7,906 bases of DNA, from positions 1-7,906 of the forward strand of contig JACOUZ010000322.1 of the NCBI GenBank assembly GCA_016177515.1, in the 5' to 3' direction. The position numbers were made by a program, and so were the translations under genes. Source of the DNA: Acidobacteriota bacterium. Lineage in GTDB: Bacteria; Acidobacteriota; Polarisedimenticolia; Gp22-AA2. The notes under the pieces are model-generated. The model did no database searches, was not told where the DNA came from, and saw nothing but the letters and a program-made list of their open reading frames with translations. Positions 1-5,905 of the stretch are shown piece after piece. Each line of letters begins with the position of its first letter. Positions within the stretch are counted from its first letter, which is position 1.

Positions 1-298
1 GCCGGGGCAGGTCCTGGTCGGTTTCGCAGCCGAGACCGGAGACCTCGAAGCGAACGCCCTGAGGAAGCTCCGCAGGAAGAATCTCGATCTGATCGTGGCG
101 AACCGCATCGGGCAGGACGGGGAAGGTTTCGAGGCTGACACGAACCGCGCGCTGGTCATCGATCGGCACGGGATGAAGACTGAGCTGCCGCTGATGCCGA
201 AGGAGGCGATGGCTGCGGCCGTCCTCGACCTGGCCGAGCCCCTCCTGGCGGCGGAGGTCGGGCGGCGCGGCGGGAGAAGCACGAGGACCGTGTCATGA
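1..298 (+). CDS. coaBC: CoaBC (phosphopantothenoylcysteine synthetase/decarboxylase), C-terminal part
   Basis: This is the last 98 codons of a gene that begins before the window; the first full codon is at position 2 and the TGA stop at 296-298. CoaBC joins cysteine to 4'-phosphopantothenate using CTP (CoaB) and decarboxylates the product (CoaC) in coenzyme A synthesis in the cytosol. Visible here is the end of the CoaB domain: VGFAAET (residues 6-12 of the fragment), the K-N-L-D-L-I-V-A-N motif, and the GFEADTN stretch typical of the family. The Lys/Arg-rich C-terminal tail (GRRGGRSTRTVS) is less conserved. The CoaC half and the nucleotide-binding start of CoaB lie outside the window and cannot be checked. 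The stop overlaps the start of the next gene in an ATGA, so downstream translation is probably coupled. An internal GTG at 95 is not the start, because conserved sequence continues upstream of it. Confidence 0.93.
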   Translation, partial: PGQVLVGFAAETGDLEANALRKLRRKNLDLIVANRIGQDGEGFEADTNRALVIDRHGMKTELPLMPKEAMAAAVLDLAEPLLAAEVGRRGGRSTRTVS

Positions 299-1230
299 CG
301 CGGGAACGAGAGGAACGGCTGGCTCTGTTGACGCGGCTGGAGTGGCTGCGGCTCCTGGGGGTGGACGCTCTTCCGCGCGGGCGGGCCGATGCCGCTTCCC
401 GCCGCGAGCCTCCGCTGACGGCCGTGGTCCCAGGGGACACGGCGCGGGGGGCCGCGGTGCCGGGAGGCACAATACGGCAACGGGGAACCGGGGTGGGCGC
501 CAGAGCACCGGCGGGCCACGCGGCTTCGGCTCGCCCCGTCGTTCAAGCCGGGCTTTTCGGCGGCTCCGTGGAAGTCGAAGGCGCGGGTACGGCAAGGGTG
601 CGCGGGCGCGATCGGGGCGCGGAGCCCGCGGGGTCGCCTCTGGCATCCGTCCGGGCGCCCGAGGCGCCCGACCCGGCGGCGGCGCTCCGCCTGATCCGGG
701 AGGAGATCGGCGACTGCACGCGCTGCGGGCTGTGCCGCAAGCGGACGCACATCGTCTTCGGCGTCGGCAGCGCGAGCGCCAGGCTGATGTTCGTGGGCGA
801 GGGGCCGGGCGCCGACGAGGACCTGAAGGGGGAGCCGTTCGTCGGGCGGGCTGGGCAGCTTTTGACGAAGATCATCGAGTCGATGGGCCTGAAGCGGGAG
901 GAGGTCTACATCGCCAACGTGGTGAAGTGCCGGCCGCCGGAAAACCGCACGCCGCTGCCCGACGAGATCGGCACCTGCTCCCCCTTCCTGTTCCAGCAGG
1001 TCCAGGCGATCCGCCCGCGGGTCCTCGTCTGTCTGGGGACGCCGGCGGCGCAGACCGTCCTGGGCACGCGGGAGACGATCACCCGCCTGCGCGGCTCCTT
1101 CCACGACCAGGACGGCATCCGCATCATGCCGACGTTCCACCCGGCCTACCTGCTGCGCAACCCGGCCGCCAAGCGGGAGGTCTGGGACGACATGAAGAAG
1201 GTGATGGCCGAGCTGAAAGCGTCCGGATGA
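295..1230 (+). CDS. udg: Family 4 uracil-DNA glycosylase with [4Fe-4S] cluster
   Basis: Removes uracil from DNA (from cytosine deamination or dUMP misincorporation) as the first step of base excision repair. The 311-residue protein has a C-terminal catalytic domain from about residue 128. Four cysteines match the Fe-S ligands of family 4 enzymes: C141 and C144 (CxxC) and C212 and C228, 16 residues apart as in the Thermus enzyme. Motif A is GEGPGADED (168-176). The second active-site motif is HPAYLLRNP (282-290). Residues 1-28 look like a charged helix ending in a Leu-Gly-Val-Asp-Ala-Leu-Pro turn. Residues 29-127 are a low-complexity Arg/Gly/Ala/Pro linker, so the protein is about 100 residues longer than the minimal family size of roughly 200. 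The ATG start at 295 overlaps the coaBC stop (ATGA). A GAGGA-like Shine-Dalgarno lies about 7 nt upstream. The stop overlaps the priA start in a second ATGA. Confidence 0.92.
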   Translation: MTREREERLALLTRLEWLRLLGVDALPRGRADAASRREPPLTAVVPGDTARGAAVPGGTIRQRGTGVGARAPAGHAASARPVVQAGLFGGSVEVEGAGTARVRGRDRGAEPAGSPLASVRAPEAPDPAAALRLIREEIGDCTRCGLCRKRTHIVFGVGSASARLMFVGEGPGADEDLKGEPFVGRAGQLLTKIIESMGLKREEVYIANVVKCRPPENRTPLPDEIGTCSPFLFQQVQAIRPRVLVCLGTPAAQTVLGTRETITRLRGSFHDQDGIRIMPTFHPAYLLRNPAAKREVWDDMKKVMAELKASG

Positions 1231-3770
1231 GCCTGCTCGTCGCCTCGGTCGCCGTGCCGCGACCGGTGCGCCGACTGTTCTCCTACTCGGTCCCCCCTGC
1301 GCTGGCCCCGCGCTGCCGGCGCGGGGTGCGGGTCGTGGTCCCCTTCGGCCGCCGCAAGCTGACCGGCTACCTCCTGGATCTGGTCGAGGGGGCCGGACTC
1401 CCGGGGGTCCCCGTTTCACTCAAGCCGATCGAGCAGGTCCTCGACCCCGAGCCGGTCCTCGACGAGGCCATCCTCGATCTGACCCGGTTCGCTGCCGATT
1501 ACTACGTCGCCTCCCTCGGGGAGATGATCCGCTGCGCCCTGCCCGGGATGAAGGCTGCGGTGCGGCAGGTCGTGTCGATCACCCCGGAAGGCCGGGCCGC
1601 GCTCCTGGCCGGCGGCGGCGTGCTGCGCGACGCCTCGCTCCCGGCCGTAGCGGCCGATCCGCTGGCACGCGAGATCCTTGGTGTGGTGGCCGAGTTCACC
1701 ACGGCGCGCGGGACGGCGATCCGCCTGGAGGACCTGAAGCGACGCATCGGCCCGCGCTTCAAGGTGCGCGATCTGTCGCGCCTGCGGCAGGCGGGGCTTC
1801 TCGAGGTGACCGAGGTGACCGCCTCCACCGGGCCGCGCCCGCACCTGGAGGAGCACGCCGTCCTGCTCCCGGGTCCGCCCGCTCAAGTGAGGACGGCGGC
1901 CGGGGAGGGACGGGGCGAGGAAGCGGCCGGAGTCGAGCGGAGCGCCCGGGGAATCCGGCAGCGCCGGATCCTTCACGCCCTGAAGGAAGCCGGCGGCCGG
2001 CTGGAGGTGCAGGAGCTGCTGCATCTGGCGGGCGCGAGCCGGGCCACGCTGCGCTCGCTCGAGAAGCAGGGGCTTTTGGCCGTGGAGGCCGAGGAGTCCC
2101 TGCGGCGTCCCGTGTCGCTCGAGATGCCTCTCCTCAGTCTCCCCGAGGTGACTCCGACACCCGATCAGGAGAGGGCGATCGAGGCGGTCCGGGGCGCCCT
2201 CGCGGCCGGCCGGTTCGCGACGTTCCTGCTGCACGGCGTCACCGGCAGCGGCAAGACGGAGGTGTATTTGAAGGCGATCGAGGCGGCGGTGCGATCCGGG
2301 CGCCGGGCGCTCTACCTGGTCCCGGAGATTGGCCTGACGCCCCTCCTCGCCCGGCGCATGCGCTCGCGCTTCGGCGAGATCCTGGCCCTTTTGCATTCCG
2401 GGCTGACGGATGGCGAGCGCTACGACGAGTGGAGGCGGATCCGGGACGGCCGGGTCGACGTGGTCCTCGGGGCGCGCTCGGCGGTGTTCGCGCCGATCCC
2501 GGGCCTGGGCCTGATCGTGGCGGACGAGGAGCACGACGCCTCCTACAAACAGGACGAGCACCCGCGCTACAACGGCCGGGACCTGGCGATCATGCGGGGC
2601 AAGGCGGCGGAAGCGGTCGTGGTCCTGGGGTCGGCGACCCCGTCCATGGAGAGTTATTTCCAGGCCCGGCGCGATCGTTACCGGCTCCTGGCCCTGCCGG
2701 AGCGCATAGGAAGCGCCGGACTGCCGCCGGTCGAGCGGATCGACATGCGGCGGGAATTCCAGGACACCGGCCGCGAGTCGATCCTGTCCCGGCGGCTCCT
2801 CGCCGCCCTGGAGGAGCGCCTGCGCCGCGGCGAGCAGAGCCTCGTCCTGCTCAATCGCCGGGGATTCTCGACCTTCGCGCTCTGCCGCGCGTGCGGGGAG
2901 CAGATCCAGTGCCGCCACTGCAGCATCCCGATGACGCTGCACCTGCGCCAGAGGCGCCTCCGCTGCCACTACTGCGACGCCAGCCGGGAGGTGCCCGGGG
3001 CGTGCCCCGCGTGCGGGAGCGCCCACCTGCACTTCGGCGGCACGGGGACCGAGCGGCTGGAGGAGGTCCTGAAGTCGGCGCTCCCCGGGGCGCGGATCGA
3101 GCGGCTGGACCGGGACACGGCGCGCGGCCGGGGCTCGGTGGAGGCGCTCCTGACGCGCGTCGAGCGGGGGGAGGTCGACGTCCTGCTCGGCACGCAGATG
3201 ATCGCCAAGGGGCACGATTTCCCGAACGTCACCCTGGTCGGCGTCCTGGCCGCCGACGCCCTGCTGGGCCTGCCCGATTTTCGCGCCGGCGAGCGGGCCT
3301 TCCAGCTCCTGGCCCAGGTGGCCGGACGGAGCGGCCGGGGAGAGCGTGAGGGCCTGGTCATCGTGCAGGCCTACTACGCCGACCACCACGCCATCCGCTT
3401 CGCCTGCGAGCACGATTTCACCGGCTTCGCGGCCCGCGAGCTGGAGTACAGGCGCGCCATGAACTATCCGCCGTACTCGGTCCTGGCGACCGTGCTCGTC
3501 AAGGATCGGGGCTTCGAGCGGGCGCGGGCCCAGGCGTCCCGGGTCGGGCAGGTGCTGCGCGGACTTTCGGGGGGCCGCCTGCAGATCCTGGGGCCCGCGC
3601 CGGCGCCCCTGGAGCGGCTGCGCGGCGAATACCGCGTGCAAATCCTGGTCAAGGCCGGCAGCCGGCGGGAGATGCAGGCCGCCCTGGCCGAAACGCTGGG
3701 GGAGCTGGAAAGGAAGAAAGTCCGCGTCGAGAACCTGGTGATTGACGTCGATCCGATGTCGACGCTTTAG
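1227..3770 (+). CDS. priA: Primosomal replication-restart helicase PriA
   Basis: A 3'-to-5' superfamily 2 DNA helicase that recognises stalled or repaired forks and reloads the replisome. The 847-residue protein starts with the typical PriA N-terminus (VASVAVPRPVRRLFSYSVP) of the 3' DNA-binding domain. Two winged-helix-like segments follow (about 145-195 and 240-290), separated by a polar linker at 210-240. Helicase motifs are Walker A GVTGSGKT (337-344), DEEH (433-436), GSATPSMES (468-476), GTGTER (605-610), GTQMIAKGHDF (655-665) and the arginine-finger motif QVAGRSGRGER (697-707). Eight cysteines (553, 556, 562, 565, 580, 583, 593, 596) form the two-zinc insertion and all are present. The protein is somewhat longer than the E. 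coli (about 730) and Bacillus (about 805) proteins, mostly in the linker. ATG 1227 is chosen because the PriA fold begins there and the ATGA overlap couples it to the glycosylase; upstream in-frame sequence is Arg/Gly-rich nonsense. Confidence 0.96.
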   Translation: MSLLVASVAVPRPVRRLFSYSVPPALAPRCRRGVRVVVPFGRRKLTGYLLDLVEGAGLPGVPVSLKPIEQVLDPEPVLDEAILDLTRFAADYYVASLGEMIRCALPGMKAAVRQVVSITPEGRAALLAGGGVLRDASLPAVAADPLAREILGVVAEFTTARGTAIRLEDLKRRIGPRFKVRDLSRLRQAGLLEVTEVTASTGPRPHLEEHAVLLPGPPAQVRTAAGEGRGEEAAGVERSARGIRQRRILHALKEAGGRLEVQELLHLAGASRATLRSLEKQGLLAVEAEESLRRPVSLEMPLLSLPEVTPTPDQERAIEAVRGALAAGRFATFLLHGVTGSGKTEVYLKAIEAAVRSGRRALYLVPEIGLTPLLARRMRSRFGEILALLHSGLTDGERYDEWRRIRDGRVDVVLGARSAVFAPIPGLGLIVADEEHDASYKQDEHPRYNGRDLAIMRGKAAEAVVVLGSATPSMESYFQARRDRYRLLALPERIGSAGLPPVERIDMRREFQDTGRESILSRRLLAALEERLRRGEQSLVLLNRRGFSTFALCRACGEQIQCRHCSIPMTLHLRQRRLRCHYCDASREVPGACPACGSAHLHFGGTGTERLEEVLKSALPGARIERLDRDTARGRGSVEALLTRVERGEVDVLLGTQMIAKGHDFPNVTLVGVLAADALLGLPDFRAGERAFQLLAQVAGRSGRGEREGLVIVQAYYADHHAIRFACEHDFTGFAARELEYRRAMNYPPYSVLATVLVKDRGFERARAQASRVGQVLRGLSGGRLQILGPAPAPLERLRGEYRVQILVKAGSRREMQAALAETLGELERKKVRVENLVIDVDPMSTL

Positions 3771-3771
3771 G

Positions 3772-3785
3772 GGTCCGGAGGGACC
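3772..3785. terminator. Weak hairpin between convergent priA and selD
   Basis: GGTCC (3772-3776) and GGACC (3781-3785) form a 5-bp stem with a GGAG loop in the 26-nt gap between the two stop codons. The stem is symmetric and could serve either strand. No T-tract follows on either side, so this is at best a weak or Rho-assisted terminator and may be chance in GC-rich DNA. Confidence 0.2.
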
Positions 3786-3796
3786 ACGGGCCGGAG

Positions 3797-4858
3797 TTAC
3801 TTGAGGAACTCGAGCCCCGGCTTGCCGTCGGAGGGGACCACCTCGCCGATGACCGCCGCCACCTGGTTGCCGCGCTCGCGCAGGCGGCTGACCAGCCGCG
3901 GCGCCTGGTCGGCGGGCAGGGAGATGAGCAGGCCGCCGGAGGTCTGCGGATCCACGACGAGCCATTTGTCCTCGTCGGTGAAGTTCCCCGAGAAGGTCAT
4001 GTAGTCCTTCGCCACCTGCAGATTGGATCCGGTCACGGAGGTCGCGACTCCCTGGCGGATCAGATCGAGGCTCTCCTCGTACCTGGGGAGGTCGTTGAAG
4101 AGGATGCGCATCCGGACGTTGCTCCCCTTCGCCATGCCCAGCGCGTGGCCGCTCAGCCCGAAACCGGTGATGTCGGTGCAGGCGTGGGGGTCGAACTCGA
4201 GCATGGTCTCGCAGGCGGTCCGGTTGAGGGCGGCCATCCAGTTCACCGCCCGCAGGAGCAGGTCGTCATCCGCCAGCCCGCGCCGGTAGCCGGTGATGAT
4301 GACGCCGGTGCCGATTGGCTTGGTGAGCACGAGGTGGTCCCCCGCGCGCGCCGCGGCGTTGGTCAGGATCCGCCTGGGATCGATCAGCCCGGTGACCGAC
4401 AGGCCGTACTTCAGCTCGTCGTCCCGCACGGTGTGGCCGCCCACCAGCGTGGCGCCCGCCTCCTTGATCTTGCTGAATCCCCCCTCGAGGATGCGGCGCA
4501 GGGAGGCTCGATCGATATTCTTCGCCGGAAAGTTGCACAGGTTCATGGCCGTGAGCGGGCGCCCGCCCATGGCGTACACGTCGGAGATGGAGTTCGCCGC
4601 CGCGACCTGACCGTAAAGGAAGGGGTCGTCGACCACGGGCGTGATGTAGTCGACCGTCTGCACCAGGGCCAGGTCGTCCGTGAGGCGGTACACACCCGCG
4701 TCGTCGCCGGTCTCGAAGCCGACGAGAAGGTTCGGATCGGTCTTGGCCGCTCCGGCGAATTCCTTGACGATTTCGCTCAGGTCCACCGGACTGAGCTTCG
4801 CCGCTCAGCCGCCGGATCGGGCGTGGCTCGTCAGTTTCGCGGCAGTCGCTTCGTTCAT
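3797..4858 (-). CDS. selD: Selenide, water dikinase SelD, a selenoprotein with in-frame UGA (Sec18)
   Basis: Makes selenophosphate from selenide and ATP; selenophosphate is the selenium donor for selenocysteine-tRNA and selenouridine synthesis. The 353-residue protein runs from ATG 4858 to TAA 3797-3799. The first 24 codons contain a TGA at 4805-4807, codon 18, in the context ARSGG-U-AAKLSP. This aligns with the E. coli catalytic region, where Cys17 and Lys20 have the same spacing as U18 and K21 here. The start is supported by GGGAG on the - strand (4868-4864), 5 nt before the ATG. Family motifs follow: ETGDDAGVY (about 49-57), AMGGRP (96-101), GGH (140-142), TDITGFGL (228-235) and DPQTSGGLL (303-311). 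An open-frame reading would start at GTG 4786 and lose the catalytic residue. A bacterial SECIS hairpin follows the UGA (see 4775-4796). The gene is convergent with priA and divergent from cysM. Confidence 0.95.
4775..4796 (-). promoter_or_regulatory. Bacterial SECIS element for selD Sec18
   Basis: On the - strand, GCTCAGTCC (4796-4788) pairs with GGA (4784-4782) plus CTGAGC (4780-4775). This gives a 9-bp stem with one bulged C (4781) and a 3-nt apical loop GGU (4787-4785). The loop begins 17 nt after the UGA. The general description of bacterial SECIS elements asks for about 16-37 nt between UGA and loop, a small loop and a G in its first two positions; all are met. In E. coli fdhF the bulged base is a U, whereas here it is a C on the 3' side. 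This element would bind SelB to recode UGA. Confidence 0.82.
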
Positions 4859-4863
4859 CGTGT

Positions 4864-4868
4864 CTCCC
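4864..4868 (-). promoter_or_regulatory. Shine-Dalgarno of selD
   Basis: GGGAG on the - strand, 5 nt upstream of ATG 4858. It decides the start: it places initiation upstream of the in-frame UGA rather than at the GTG at 4786, which has no comparable site. Confidence 0.75.
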
Positions 4869-4892
4869 GAACGCAAATGAAGGGACGCGCGA

Positions 4893-4923
4893 ATGCTAAC
4901 GCCCGGCCGCGGGCCTTGTCAAA
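4893..4923 (-). promoter_or_regulatory. Candidate selD promoter
   Basis: On the - strand a consensus -35 TTGACA (4923-4918) is followed after 19 nt by TAGCAT (4898-4893), which matches 4 of 6 positions of the -10 consensus. The spacer is longer than the ideal 17. It contains an inverted repeat GCCCG/CGGGC (4901-4905 and 4910-4914) that could be an operator or chance. The predicted transcript would have a 5' leader of about 28 nt carrying the GGGAG site. Confidence 0.45.
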
Positions 4924-4930
4924 TCAGCCT

Positions 4931-4936
4931 TATAAT
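4931..4936 (+). promoter_or_regulatory. TATAAT -10 box of cysM, predicted near-leaderless
   Basis: A perfect TATAAT ends 9 nt before the cysM ATG (4946). With the usual 6-7 nt from -10 box to transcription start, the mRNA would begin about 2-3 nt before the ATG, so it would be essentially leaderless. This agrees with the lack of any Shine-Dalgarno before the ATG. No -35 hexamer is visible at 16-18 nt upstream; the sequence there is GC-only. Confidence 0.5.
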
Positions 4937-4945
4937 GCCGCCGCC

Positions 4946-5872
4946 ATGGAACCGCCGCCGCGCGCCTGCGACAGCATCCTCGAGACGATCGGCAACACGC
5001 CCTTGGTGCGCATCCGCCGGATAAACCCCGAGCCGGGCGTGGTCATTCACGCCAAGCTGGAGGGATTCAACCCGATGGGCAGCGTCAAGGAAAGGATCGC
5101 CCTGCGCATCGTCGAAGAGGCCGAGAGGCGCGGCGACCTGCGGCCGGGGATGACCCTCTTGGAATCGTCCAGCGGCAACACCGGCATCGGCCTGGCGATG
5201 GTCGGGTCGGTCAAGGGCTACCCCGTCGTGATCACCATGGCCCAGAAGGTTTCGGTCGAGAGGCGGCAGATCCTGCGGGCGCTCGGCGCCGAGATCGTGT
5301 TCACTTCGAAGGAGGGCGGATCCGACGAGGCCTGGGACCTGGCCGATCGGCTGCACGCCGAAAGCCCCGGCAGGTACTTTCGCGTCGGCCAGTATGTCAA
5401 TCCCGACAACGCCCGGGCGCACTACGAGGGGACGGCCGAGGAGATCTGGGCCCAGACCGGCGGGCGCGTCGACTGGCTGGTCCTGACGCTGGGCACCTGC
5501 GGCACCCTGGTCGGCATGGCGCGCCGGCTGAAGGAGCGCAACGGGCGCCTCAAGGTGGCGTCGGTCGAGCCGCAGGCGAAGCACACGCAGCAGGGCCTCA
5601 GGAACATGACGGAAGCGCGCGTGCCGGAAATCATGGACTGGACCCTGGTGGACGAGCGCCTCACGGTCGCCGACGAGGACGCGTACAGGACCGCCCGCGA
5701 CCTGGCCCGGCTGGAGGGGATCTTCGCGGGGATCTCGTCCGGCACGGCGATGCACGCGGCGCTTCTGATCGCCCGCCGGATCAAGAGCGGCCGGATCGTC
5801 ACGCTCCTGCCGGACCGCGGCGAGAAGTACCTGAGCACGTCTCTGTACCCGAAGGGTCCCGACCCGTCCTAG
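4946..5872 (+). CDS. cysM: Cysteine synthase, CysM / O-phosphoserine sulfhydrylase type
   Basis: A PLP enzyme that replaces the beta substituent of an activated serine with sulfide or a sulfur carrier to give cysteine. The 308-residue protein opens with SILETIGNTPLVRI (10-23). The Schiff-base lysine is K48 in NPMGSVKER, the substrate loop is SSSGNTG (74-80), and the PLP-phosphate loop is GTCGT (183-187) instead of the usual GTGGT. Several stretches resemble Mycobacterium tuberculosis CysM more than classical CysK: SVERRQIL with GAEIVF, the GLRNM motif (217-221) and EGIFAGIS (257-264). In that enzyme Arg220, in the LRNM motif, selects O-phosphoserine over O-acetylserine; R219 here occupies the same place. 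The C-terminus lacks the extended tail of the mycobacterial protein, and no CysO-like sulfur carrier is adjacent. The start is ATG 4946, since the conserved N-terminus begins 9 residues later. aroDE follows after 33 nt. Cysteine synthase is secure; the donor preference is inference. Confidence 0.93.
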   Translation: MEPPPRACDSILETIGNTPLVRIRRINPEPGVVIHAKLEGFNPMGSVKERIALRIVEEAERRGDLRPGMTLLESSSGNTGIGLAMVGSVKGYPVVITMAQKVSVERRQILRALGAEIVFTSKEGGSDEAWDLADRLHAESPGRYFRVGQYVNPDNARAHYEGTAEEIWAQTGGRVDWLVLTLGTCGTLVGMARRLKERNGRLKVASVEPQAKHTQQGLRNMTEARVPEIMDWTLVDERLTVADEDAYRTARDLARLEGIFAGISSGTAMHAALLIARRIKSGRIVTLLPDRGEKYLSTSLYPKGPDPS

Positions 5873-5893
5873 GATCCGGTCCGCCCGCGCCCC

Positions 5894-5899
5894 GGGGAG
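5894..5899 (+). promoter_or_regulatory. Shine-Dalgarno supporting the TTG start of aroDE
   Basis: GGGGAG lies 6 nt upstream of TTG 5906 in the 33-nt gap after cysM. It fixes this non-AUG start: no ATG or GTG with a comparable site precedes the conserved dehydroquinase sequence. No terminator is visible in the gap. Confidence 0.7.
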
Positions 5900-5905
5900 A
5901 GCACC

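Noticed and set aside
342..1226. In-frame open extension that would make PriA 1142 residues long
   Set aside because: The added 295 residues are Arg/Gly/Ala-rich with no conserved motif and lie out of frame over the well-supported glycosylase. The PriA fold begins at ATG 1227.
1416..3965. 849-codon open frame on the - strand across priA
   Set aside because: An antisense shadow caused by high GC. Its translation is low-complexity with no recognisable domain, while the + strand encodes intact PriA.
3797..4786. selD starting at GTG 4786 (329 residues)
   Set aside because: This start lacks the catalytic Sec/Lys region and a ribosome-binding site. GTG 4786-4784 encodes Val25 within SPVDLSE of the longer protein and lies in the SECIS hairpin.
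4916..4921. TTGTCA as the -35 box for the cysM TATAAT
   Set aside because: Only 9 nt separate it from the -10 box, too few for sigma70 promoters. On the other strand, the overlapping 4918-4923 reads as the selD -35.
4145..4945. Upstream extension of cysM to give a 575-residue protein
   Set aside because: It runs antisense through selD and the divergent promoter. Homology to cysteine synthase begins right after ATG 4946.
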